DNA of 64,000 nucleotides from Lotus japonicus. Its lineage: Eukaryota; Streptophyta; Magnoliopsida; Fabales; Fabaceae. Of the stretch, positions 23,538 through 33,769 are shown one piece after another. Position numbers and translations under genes: made by a program. The stretch covers positions 49,683,096-49,747,095 of the forward strand of contig NC_080045.1 of NCBI RefSeq assembly GCF_012489685.1. Reading direction: 5' to 3'. The notes beneath the pieces are model-generated. The model was not told the origin of the DNA. It did no database searches and worked only from the letters and a program-made list of their open reading frames with translations. How positions within the stretch are numbered: the stretch's first letter is position 1; each line of letters begins with the position of its first letter.

Positions 23538-25299
23538 TTTTTTTTTTGAAATATAAAGGATTATATATTATTATCCACAAAAAAACCCTTAAGGACAAAA
23601 CCCTTAAGGAGAGAGTACAACCCCAATAAAAACGAGGCAGCTTGATAGTAAATAAAAAACCAATTCAGACCAAGCCAAGGGATACAAGCCAAAAAGAAGA
23701 CCCTAAGACTATACAAGCATAACCCTGTAGGAACAAAATAAATCAAGACATAAAGTGTTCCTCGTATACCTTTTCCAGACCTCGAATAGCATCAATGTCA
23801 TTCCCCTCAAACTCTAGCCCCAAGACTTTACCAACAAGCCAGGTCTTTTTCGATGGCGTGAAGTAACGCCCTCCACTAGCTTGATCTAGAGCCTCCGACG
23901 CCAAGGGTGTAGAGGTGAGAAGATCCTCCTGAACCTCCTCAAGAACCGGAGGCAGAACAATAGGTCTCTGACAAGGGGGAAACTTTTTAGGACGCCCCCG
24001 CGCGGCGAGGTTGCTGAATTGGAACCTCTGCTGAAGGCCCCTCCTCAAGTGAAGAACTTGCATCTTCCGCACCCCCAACCACATGAACCAAACTCGAAGA
24101 AAGGTGAGACTCCGGCAGAACCAGCGGGTATACCTGAAGCGGCGGAGAAGCTTCATCGACAGCTGCACTAAAACCAGAAGCGACCAACTCAGAAGACTCG
24201 GCGCTCTCCAAAAGCCCACACCCAAACCTCACACCCGCATAAGGGGAGGTCCTCGGAAAAACCGAATTCCTTAATCCCACCATCAACGACAGAATAGAGG
24301 GGGCAGCAAGAAAACTAAAGCGTAGGCGCGGGACATCAGCGCAATGGAGGCATCTGCTCCACCTTCCAGCCGAGGGACCCTGAAAAAGGAAAGAAAGCAA
24401 CCCTTTTTCCAAGAACCCCTGCCCCACTAAAAGAACAACAGCAGGAGAACCACCATTCTGCACTACCACCGCATCTACCGCTTCAGCCGCTTCTAACACA
24501 CCACTATACCATCGAGCCTTCCTAGCAGAATCCATGAGCTGACCATCTTGCACTCCAACGCTCCCTTTAATCTCTCTCACATCACTATCCAAACCTGAAC
24601 CCGAAATCTCTGGAAAGAGGACCAAATCCGGAACACTAAAATTCTGAACAGCAAATCTCCCAGTATTTTCAAACATCCTCAACTCATCCTTGGAGAAGGA
24701 AGATGAGTTGCTCACCTTTTTAATCCCCAAGACAGTATCACGCCAGGACAGAAGGGTAGAAGTAGTGCCTACCTGCCATTGTTGCCCCAACGCAGAGGAC
24801 CTCTTCCCCTGTTCTGAACTGCTCTGAGAATCAACCTGATTCTTGTATGAAACAGAATTTTCAACCCTAGGAAACCTGGCCATAGAAGCTAATAGATAAG
24901 TTTCGCCCAATTTAAGCCCATCGAGCCCCTCAATCGCCTTCAAAGCCTGCTCACGAACCCCATATCTGACGAAGCCAAAGCGCCAATTTCTTCCAACCTT
25001 TCTCTGTTGTTGAACAAAGAGGTTGATAACCTTACCATATTTGGAGCAAAGATCACGGAGCTGAAGGTAATCGCTCTTCTCTGCTAACCCATCGATGAAC
25101 ACTGAAAAGCACCTCCTCCTTCTCCCGTGATTTCCGTCTAAGCCACCATCAGCTTCGCCGTCTAGCTCTCCACCGTCCGCCTCTCCCTCCACGTTGCTGT
25201 CGTCGCGGGCCGCCGTCGAGCCCCTCCGATTCGCCGCCGCCTTTTTCGCATCACATGGTCCAGAAACCCTAGCAGAGGGGTTCAAACGCATTTAGAGAT
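23538..25299 (-). mobile_element. Short LINE retrotransposon carrying only ORF1
   Basis: A perfect 21-bp target duplication lies at 23517-23537 and 25300-25320. On the minus strand the element ends in a poly-A tail (ten T on the + strand, 23538-23547). Near the 5' end, eight bases inside the right boundary, an ORF1 frame begins. The element is 1.76 kb and lacks endonuclease and reverse transcriptase, so it must have been mobilised by another LINE or formed by internal deletion. The intact tail and duplication show target-primed insertion into pre-existing Helitron-type repeat DNA, whose sequence continues on both sides. Confidence 0.92.
23743..25291 (-). pseudogene. LINE ORF1 protein with RRM domain, probably frameshifted
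   Basis: The main frame (25291-23987, 434 codons) has a basic/acidic N-terminus and an RNA-recognition motif at residues ~60-140: CFSVFIDGLAEKSDYLQLRD, RNWRFGFVRY (RNP1-like) and a conserved AIEGLDG. This is the ORF1 layout of plant L1-like LINEs, whose product binds the element RNA. The frame stops just after a run of five G (about 23996). In the neighbouring frame (24225-23743) the sequence continues as ARGRPKKFPPCQRP and ends EEHFMS, a more typical ORF1 C-terminus. A one-base change in the G run probably split one ORF. No ORF2 follows. Confidence 0.8.
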
Positions 25300-25392
25300 G
25301 TTTTTTAATTTTAAAACTATATTATCTAAATTTTTGATAATAAATATTATTTTTTTTATTGAATTTAGTTTTTAATATTTGTGAAATACAGT

Positions 25393-25660
25393 ACATTAGA
25401 GGTTGAGATATGACATGATTTTTTTGTATTTGGTTTTGTTTTGACCCATATCATGAGAGAGCTTGTTCTCATGTTTTTGTATCATTCAATAATATATTTT
25501 GTTTACGAAAAAAAATATAATTGTGAAATACAAAACTAAAGTAAATTTTAAGTTTATGAATGTTGTTATTTAATATAAATAGTTTAATAGTTTTTGGCAA
25601 TATAATTTTTTTCAATTTTAATTAAATTATTGTTTAATATATTTATTACAATTTTTTTGT
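25393..25660. repeat. Repeat block duplicated at 30753-31015
   Basis: Both blocks begin AGAGGTTGAGATATGACATG and share GAGAGAGCTTGTTCT, TTTACGAAAAAAAATATAAT and a long AT-rich tail with few differences. The TTTACGAAAAAAAA part looks like the 3' end of a short LINE or SINE insertion. Confidence 0.8.
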
Positions 25661-25741
25661 TTGGATGCTTTTAATATGCAACATTGAGTTTTGCTTATGT
25701 ATTTAATGCAAAAACTCAAGTGTGCTTTACATATATATATA

Positions 25742-27553
25742 CTAGAAATTAAACTCGTGCGTTGCACGGGTTCCTTTTTAAGTTATATATTTTTTTTAAA
25801 AGAATTTTTTAGTTGTGATATTTAAATTTATATGAAGGTAAGAAAGCTATAAGAAAATAATTTTAAAATAATAAATATTAAAGGAAGGTAATAACTTTAA
25901 AATATGCACTAATGTTAATAGTAGGACTGAAATTTTAAAAGTTATTATAATTGTAGCTTTAAAAAGTAAAGCACAAATAATATTTTTAAAAAGTTAAATT
26001 ATAAATATTCATAATATTTGTTTTCATGATTTAGGTTAAATATATTTGTAGTCTCTATGATGAATCAGATTTGATTTTCCTAAAGATTTCATAATAAATA
26101 AAAAATTATTACATAATTTAATTCAAATGTTATGTTAGTAGTCTCCGCCAATTAAAAACCCAAATAGTAATTTATCAGAGCAAGTTTGGATGCAAGATAT
26201 GAAAATAAATGACAAAAGGAATACAGGTAGCACCCATATCTCATGATTTGCTGGGGTTGAATGAAAGTTGCATAAAACACAAATAGGTGAGGTGTATTTA
26301 TATTTGAAGATTAAGCATTGAAGAATATGGAAGGTATCACTAATTTTAAAAGAGAGTATGAATGAGTAATGCACTCATAATAAATCAGACTGATCCATAT
26401 TAGTAACAGATAATATTAAGTGAATTTGAGAAAAGAATTGAAAATGACAAATTTCTCATTAGTTTGAGGGAATTTGCACTTTCCAATAGGGGTGTACAAG
26501 GGACGGGTTGGGACGGGTTTTGGTTAACCCTAACCCGGCCCTAAATATTGATCGGGTCAATTCATAGACCCTAACCCGTCCCTAGACCCGAAGCAACCCG
26601 ACATTATGCGGGTCCAATTTAGGACGGCTCTATGTAGGACGAGACCGGGTTGGCCCGAGGGACAATAAGTTTAAGACTATTTGATACTAATTGTAAAATT
26701 TAAAGATAATAACATACTAAAAGAGTTATAAGTTGGAACTATTTTTTAGAAGAAATAACTTGAAAGAATCCAATTCTTTCATAATCTATTGCACTTGAGA
26801 GGTTTACATTTTATTTGATCATTTCTTTACTTGTCTCACATATGCATAATACACACACATGATTTTCTCTTGTTAGAGCATGAAAGTGTCAATAGTTTGA
26901 CCAACGTTTATTTAATTCATAAGGTAAATGTTAAACATTTTAATTTCATCTACATGGTAAGATAAATTTGAGCACCATGTATCACATTTTAATCATTATA
27001 ACAAATTAAAATTTTATAAAATATATATGTGGGACGGGCCGGGTGACCCGAGTGTCAACCCGAACCCGACCCTACCCGAAGTTGGGTAACTCAAAGATCA
27101 ACCCGAACCCGATCTCTTTTAATGATCGGGTCGGGTTCAACCCGGCCCTAAAGGCTTGGGCCGGGACGGGTTGGCGGGTAGGGCCGGGTCTTGTACACCC
27201 CTACTTTCCAATAACAATGAGAGGTGTTACCATTTACAACTTTATAAAATTATTATTCATCATATTATACTACATGCAGTTAAGATTGCTCTCAAAGTCA
27301 TATGATGCAAATTGACATGTGTAATGTCAAAAAACAAAAAGATTGCATGTAGTTATTTTTTATTTATTTTTTCAATTATAGAGGCTATATGTATTTTTCA
27401 AAAAGTTATATTAGCATGTGTAAAGTCAAAAACAAAAAGATTGACATGTTTCAAAAGTTACATTATATTAAAAGTTGAAAAGAAATTAATTTGTTTAACT
27501 TGATTGGTTAATGCATTTAATACTAATAGCTCAAGTGAGCTTTACATATATAT
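25742..27553 (-). mobile_element. Helitron A, minus strand, first of a head-to-tail pair
   Basis: On the minus strand the 3' end is at the left: hairpin CCCGTGCAACGCACGAG (25770-25754), AT-rich spacer, then CTAG (25745-25742) and T. The right end shows the family 5' motif TATATATATGTAAAGCTC on the minus strand, directly abutting the CTAG of Helitron B. No coding sequence is seen. A hAT MITE sits inside. Confidence 0.65.
26487..27203. mobile_element. Non-autonomous hAT element (717 bp)
   Basis: Terminal inverted repeats TAGGGGTGTACAAG...CTTGTACACCCCTA are flanked by the 8-bp duplication CTTTCCAA (26479-26486 and 27204-27211), the hallmark of hAT transposons. Both subterminal regions are packed with GGGACGGG, ACCCGACC and related words, as in the transposase-binding regions of plant hATs. 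No transposase is encoded; the 90-codon frame at 27043 is repeat sequence. Confidence 0.93.
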
Positions 27554-28522
27554 ACTAGAAATTAAACCCGTGCGTTGCACGGGCTTATTTTTAAGTTTTT
27601 CTAATTATGTATCTTTGTAAAACATACATAATTTTGTTTAAAGGTAAACTAATTATTAAATGAAAGAAGATTAAGAGTATATAAATATATTAAATGTAAT
27701 AATATTGACAAAATTAATTATTTAACAATATATTTAACAAAATAATACATTTGTGGCCAAAAAAGTATATTGTGCATATATTTTATCTTACTCAATAATA
27801 TTTTCATCCTTTTGGTGAATTATTCTCAACAATAATATATTTTTTGTTGTAACATTTTTATTGTGAATTATTTTCTTCTTAGATAAAATTTCACTTACAT
27901 AATTTGTGGTAAGAGCTATCCATGGGATAAGGGTTTTGGTATCGATGTGATTGCTTCTTGTAAGTATTTTTCATCTATTATTATCCATTCTTCTATATGT
28001 TTGATAATTAATCTTTTACCATTGCGCCTTCCTATGACTGGATTAATGTTCATGAGTAATATGATTAATATTCCTATTTTTAGATGCATACAATATTTTA
28101 GATATCCTATTAAATATCAAGATCTTAAGAACTTCACCGAATACATGAATTTTTGTTCGATTATATTATGTTTTCCTTTATCCATCTCACACGAACTCTT
28201 GTAATAATATTTTGTCCCTTAAATCATATGAATAATATAACACTTGATGTCATCGATCAACTATGTAATTTAAATTTAAGGAGCCCGTATTTCTATTTCT
28301 CTAAGAGAATCTTCATTATAAAACTGATTTGGTAAATTTAGATAAGTTCTATCACAACTTATTTAAGTGAACCACTTGTAGGCTCATATAGATGTTGAAA
28401 TGATATATATTCTTGCTGTTATTTTATATTTATTAAAAAATTTCATAAGACATGAAATCGTTTTACAACAATAGAATATGAGACAATTCATGCCTTGACA
28501 TAACCCTTGCATATGAAAAAAA

Positions 28523-28527
<5 letters not shown>

Positions 28528-28553
<26 letters not shown>
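28528..28553. repeat. (TA)n microsatellite
   Basis: About 13 TA repeats directly next to the MITE at 28565. Confidence 0.95.
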
Positions 28554-28564
28554 TGAAATCGCTA

Positions 28565-28722
28565 GGGAGCGTATCAAGTGAGAACAATGTTTATTGTGAG
28601 AGATGTGAGCATTAAATCGTGACAATTTGATCTAAGATCAATGGTCAATATTAAAATATAATGATCACAATTTAATGTTCTCATCTCTCACGATAAACAT
28701 TGCTCTCACTTGATACGCTCCC
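28565..28722. mobile_element. MITE with ~55-bp terminal inverted repeats
   Basis: The left end GGGAGCGTATCAAGTGAGA is mirrored at the right end (TCTCACTTGATACGCTCCC), and the arms continue through a GAGAGATG block. The flanks share AAATCGCTA (28556-28564 and 28724-28732), a 9-bp duplication with one spare A, as for Mutator-type MITEs. Confidence 0.88.
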
Positions 28723-29177
28723 AAAATCGCTAACCGGGAAAGAAATAAATATCAAAAGAGAAGTAAGAAAATGGAGTAATAGAAAAGAATCATATCCTTG
28801 ACGTAAGATGAATTTGAAAACCAAGATTGCTATAAGAAAAAAAAAATAACAATTGACTTAGTATCTTGTACATACCAAAACATAGTAAGCTCCCATGGCA
28901 ACCCTATAGTGCATTTGGTCCATAAAAATTTGAGTATAATTATTTACTGAAAGCAAAAAAGGTGAGAATATAAGTCAAAGTATACAATCAAACTCTTCTT
29001 TTAGATATATTATAGAGATTATAGAGAAAGAGTCATTTGCGACACAAAATACTCCAAATATCAAAATGTAATGTACTGATATTTTAATTCTATGTTTATT
29101 CATGGGTCATTACTTTTAATTTTGGGCAACAAAATTTACAATCCAAATAATATCAAAGCACTATAAAGGGGATGCAT

Positions 29178-29201
29178 GTATATATATATATATATATATA
29201 A
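29178..29201. repeat. (TA)n microsatellite
   Basis: About 12 TA repeats inside Helitron B. Confidence 0.95.
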
Positions 29202-30752
29202 TAGTAGCATATATACATGTTTTGATGAAAATATTAAGTATGAAAAATGAAAAAGATCATTATATCAATACTCAAAGACAAAGATTTGAATAAAACTCAA
29301 GCCTATTTAAATAAAATCCAGATTGTTGCTTTGGATCTTTGCTCAAACACCTCTGTAAGTACGTTGCAACGATCATCAAACCATATGGTCTTATTGTCCG
29401 CTGAAACTGATCAGGCTCAATTTCATCAACCAATCTATATCACTCCTCACGAAACCTAAATTTGGCAATAACATAATTCTAAAAGTGAAAAAAACTTATG
29501 ATTAGAAGCCATATTTGAGGGTTGAATGCAGTAAAAAAAAATTCAAATTATTTGGGGGGCGAAATCAAGATAGAAGAATTTCTTTTCTATACTAATTAAT
29601 TAGTAGCAGAGCTTTAATTTAATTCTTCTTGTGTTTCCAGTATAATACATGCTTTGAGCATTCAAGAGAGATGGTCATTGAACCTGCTACTGCTTCTTCT
29701 TTCTCCTGTAATTAAAATGGCCGGTAAATTGATAAGAGGACAGAGGGGACAACGGGTACCATGTGTTAAACTGTGTAAGTGAATCGTCTTTATCCTAAAA
29801 TTAAAACGGTGAATTGAGTAGAGGGTAGACAAACCGTGTATGAAAAACAGCTTGAATATTATACAAATAATTGACAACGCAAGTTGAGAAGGGGATGAAT
29901 AGAAACATGAAGAATTGGCAATTGATATAATTAGCTTAAATAGCATGAGAGTGAGAATAATAAGAATTTTTGAAGACGAAAGGATTGGTTGGAGTTTCAA
30001 TTATTATTATTACTCTGTATTAATTATTTTTTTTTGATAAGCGGAGTTTCAATTATATGGAATTCCAACTGCATTCTCAATGACCATAGAGTAGTGGAAG
30101 AAGAAAAGACTCACCTCTAAGAATGAGCTATTCATTAACGGATAATGGAGAATGGAAGTTTTTCATTTTTAATTTATTCTTAAAGCAATTAAATTTATAA
30201 AATTACAAAATCCTTTTAGAAATTGATTATTTTAAAATGGTGGTTACAGGAAACCAAGAGTTTTAGTTTATTGTATTTAAATGAGCATGACAATGATCTT
30301 ATATCACATAACTTATTTTTATTTATATCACATAACTTATTTAATGCTAAACATTTCTTTTGCAATAAGCAATTTTTTTAGTAGTCATACAATCACTTTA
30401 AGCAAAGTCACAAATACATAAAGATATAGTTGGATAGATATTGATAGATATAATTTTTTTATTTTAAATTTTTTTTATCTAAATTATTTATTAATAAATA
30501 TTTAATTTTTAATTTTAATTTTTAATATTTGTCAAATGCAAAGTCCAAGTCAATTTTAAGTTTATGAATGTTGTTATTTTATTTTAGTAGTTCAATAGTT
30601 TTTTATTATATAATTTTTTTTCAGTTTTTAATATATTTAATATTTTTTTATTTTTTAACATATTTAATATAAATGTATGGGAGCTTTATGGTTTAATGCA
30701 TTTAATACATGCAAAACCTCAAGTCTCCTTTACATATATATATATAGAAGAT

Positions 30753-31015
30753 TAGAGGTTGAGATATGACATGCTTTTTTTGTATTTGGTTTTGTTTTGA
30801 CTCATATCATGAGAGAGCTTGTTCTAAAGTTTTTGCATCATTCAATAATATATTTCGTTTACGAAAAAAAATATAATTGCGAAATACAAAACTAAAGTAA
30901 ATTTTAAGTTTATTAATGTTGTTATTTAATGTAAATAGTTTAATAGTTTTTTACAGCATAATTTTTTTCAATTTTAATTTAATTATTGTTTAATATATTT
31001 ATTACAATTTTTTTT
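30753..31015. repeat. Second copy of the 25393-25660 repeat block
   Basis: Starts AGAGGTTGAGATATGACATG immediately right of Helitron B and runs parallel to the earlier copy to a poly-T stretch near 31015. Confidence 0.8.
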
Positions 31016-31144
31016 GTAAGAGGTATATATGGAAGAGTACAATACTTTTTACTAGATTATTGTAAAAGATCTTATATTTAGGAACATGAAAAATCTAAAA
31101 CTAGGTCTTATAATTAGGAACGAATGAAGTACATATTATCCCTC

Positions 31145-31215
31145 ATCAAGGTTCGAACCCTGGTCCTTCACCTGCAATTACCCTTAGCTAAATCGTGTGA
31201 GCTACCCACCCCACA
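31145..31215 (-). repeat. tRNA-derived (SINE-like) fragment
   Basis: On the minus strand GTAGCTCACACGATTTAGC resembles a Pol III A box and GGTTCGAACC a B box, with tRNA-like spacing. It lacks a proper acceptor stem and cloverleaf, so it is a repeat rather than a tRNA gene. Confidence 0.4.
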
Positions 31216-31282
31216 TCTATAAGTTGTTTGATATGATGGTAAGAGAAGAAAGGTAAAGAAGAGAGAATATTACTTTTTTAAA

Positions 31283-31446
31283 CATAATTATTTCTAATAT
31301 AAAACACTTTCTAACGGCCATAATGTGATTTCGGTCAGTCTCAGACCGCTAGTAAAGTGTGATTTAAATTAAATAATTATTTGTAATATAAAACACTTTC
31401 CGATGGTTAAAATGTGAATACTGGCGGTCTGTGACCGCTAGTAAAG
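31283..31446. repeat. Tandem pair of ~85-bp units
   Basis: Each unit has TAATATAAAACACTTTC and ends with GACCGCTAGTAAAG, separated by AAATAATTATTTG-like sequence. Diverged by several substitutions. Confidence 0.7.
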
Positions 31447-31449
31447 CGC

Positions 31450-32988
31450 AAAAATCAGAAAAGAAAAAATGAAGAACAGGGAACGACCAGCTCTCTTCGA
31501 TTTGGAGAGACCATAAAAAGCTATGAGGCCTAATGAAACACTCTCTCTATCCTCACCCCCAATGCTTCACCAAACAAAGGTGTTTTCTCCATTTCTCTGA
31601 TCTCTCTCTATCTTGTATCTCTCTTCTAACTCTATCCTAACAAACATAGTGTAACTCTCTCTTTTCCATTTCTCTTTTCCCAACTCACCTTCTAACAAAC
31701 ACGCCTTAAGGGTATTTGGGGCATAGCCGGTAGGAGTGAGCACTACTCGGTTATGGAAAGATTCGAGCAAAAATGTCTCATCTGACCGTAACCTAAAGGA
31801 GTCGTTTTCATTCGTTTTTGTTTGTGAAATGTCTCGGTTCAGTCAATTTTTTGTTAGATTCCAGACGAATCCATTGTTTGAATGTTCAGATCCACTGTCG
31901 TGGTGTCGTCACTTGCTACCACGTCTATCCATTGTCACAAATCCATCTCCTGAATGTTCATTGAGTTTGTTGGGTTTGGGTTCGAATAACATTGTCATAT
32001 ATACTCATGAATTTGGATTATCGGTTTACCGGTAAAGTTTTTTTTTGAATTTGCATTTTCTAAATAATTAAAGAATATAATTGAATTTTAATCACACATA
32101 TGGATTTTAAATTTTAACTAAAAATTAATTTTAAATACATCAGCTTCATTAAACACATGCATAGACATACCAAGTAGGATTGGGTGGGGCACATGGTGTT
32201 TGGCATATATGAGAATTCAGTGAGATCCTCTCTCGAAGCTTACGACGACGTGCGATGGTTAGTTCCCTGAGGAAGACGCTCTGACGCTTCAGTATCGATG
32301 TTAGGGAGAGAATATTTGAGTTTTAGTAAACTAAGGTACCAATGGTTGAATGGAAAACATGTCTTGTAAATTAATGACAAAACTTATATTTATAGGCTCA
32401 ATGTCCTTGGTGTTTGTCTCTGCAAAGTGTAGGAAGTCTTTTAAGTGAGATCGTTGATCAAGTGGGCAGCCTCTGATTGTCCTATCTTAGCTTGTTGTGT
32501 CTCGGCTTTCTTGTGGCTTATATCAGCCGGGACAAGTCGTCCATTTCCAAGTCATTCAGATTGTTCTTCTAGCGACGACTTAGATACACTCTTTTTGGTC
32601 AGCTAAAACGCTTTTTGGGTTCAACAACTTCGTAGCTGATCGGAGCACATGCCAAATTTATCGGAGCTCTGTCTCCGACAAAGCCCAAAAGTGAGATATT
32701 TCGCAAACATTGACGATCAGTTAGTAATTTTACTCTAGTGAGAAATCATATTCAAACCGAGTCAATTTTACATGAACTAAAAGCTTAATTAACCCTAAAA
32801 TTCATTTTTAGAAAACCTCTTTTAATTTATAAACCATGTTTTTCTTAATTAACACATAAAAGCAAAAGCTGGAATAGAAATTAGTATTGACCAAATAAGA
32901 TAGTGATAATTCATCCATCTTAATCCGGACATGCTTTGTACGAATAGTTTACCCAAGTGGGGAAAAGTTATGTTGCTGCAACAAACAG
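31450..32988. other. Intergenic DNA, possible LTR remnant
   Basis: A 99-codon frame at 31736-32035 has no known domain. Around 32230-32720 the base composition is richer and reads like the U3-R part of an old gypsy LTR (GACGCTCTGACGCTTCAG, TATATTTATAGG box), but no partner LTR or duplication was found. Confidence 0.35.
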
Positions 32989-33134
32989 ACAAACTTAGGT
33001 GCCCACTAGGGTGGACCATTTTATTTTTGGTCCACCGGTGCACCAGGGATATATTAGACTTTACACCAAGGGCACTTCAGACTTTATCTCTTTTCTCCCT
33101 CTTCCTCCCACTTCCCTCTCCCTACTTTCACAGT

Positions 33135-33178
33135 GAGAGTTGGGTTTGGGGCCCCCCCTATGGGGCTCCGCGCCCCAC
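33135..33178 (+). repeat. Left terminal inverted repeat of inner MULE
   Basis: Matches the reverse complement of 40205-40247. It includes an internal GC-rich near-palindrome (GGGGC...GCCCC) that could fold into a hairpin. Confidence 0.93.
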
Positions 33179-33212
33179 CTCTTTTTTTTTAACCCATAAA
33201 TGCCCTACGGAA

Positions 33213-33766
33213 CTTAAACTTCCGTATTCTATAAAATAGAATACGGAAGTTAAAATTCCGTATTATAACTCTGACAGTCATCACCTTTTCCACCATTACT
33301 CCTCCCTCCACCAACCCCTCCACCATTACTCCTCCGTCACCAACCCCTCACCAGCCCCCTTAACCCCCTCAATGCCTCCAGACCACCCTCTCTCTCACCC
33401 TCTCCTACCTCACTTTCATCCTCACTTCCATTCTTCCTACCACCACCACCAACTCCTTCATTGGCAAGCTCTCCACCATTGGATGCAAAAAGATAGCATT
33501 TGAGGTAAGTGTTGTTAGTTGTTTGTTGTATGTTGTTAGTTTAAGTAGTTGAAGTTGTTAGATTAAGTAGTTAGATTAAGTAGATTAAGTAGTTAGAATG
33601 ATGATTTTCTGAATTCTGAGATGTGTTAAAATACGGAATATAAAGTTTCGGAGTCTATACGGAAATTCATATACCGTATTCAATACGAATTATAAATTTC
33701 CGTATTAAATACGAATTATAAAGTTCCGTATTCAATATGGATAATAAAGTTCCGTATTCTCTTCCA
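33213..33766. promoter_or_regulatory. Left cluster of TACGGAA-type repeats, upstream of the transposase
   Basis: TACGGAA or its complement TTCCGTA recurs around 33213-33270 (including the inverted pair TTCCGTATTC/GAATACGGAA) and again between 33632 and 33760 with AATACGAATTATAAA spacers. The second group ends at the proposed 5'-UTR intron acceptor just before the ATG. They could bind the transposase or control its promoter; this is inference from position and repetition. Confidence 0.65.
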
Positions 33767-33769
33767 GGG

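Larger units (their letters stand above)
27555..30748 (-). mobile_element. Helitron B, minus strand
   Basis: On the minus strand the 3' end has a perfect hairpin CCCGTGCAACGCACGGG (27583-27567) and CTAG (27558-27555). The right end reads TC then TATATATATATATGTAAAGG on the minus strand, matching the 5' motif of the + strand Helitron at 48196. The interior is AT-rich with a MITE and two TA microsatellites. No Rep/helicase gene or recognisable captured exon is present. Confidence 0.6.

Noticed and set aside
31145..31215. Possible tRNA gene on the minus strand
   Set aside because: A- and B-box-like words are present, but acceptor and anticodon stems do not pair; it is a tRNA-derived repeat.
31736..32035. 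99-codon + strand frame
   Set aside because: No domain, no splice or promoter context and a repeat-like neighbourhood.
32230..32720. Solo LTR
   Set aside because: Composition is LTR-like, but no TG...CA ends with a flanking duplication could be defined.
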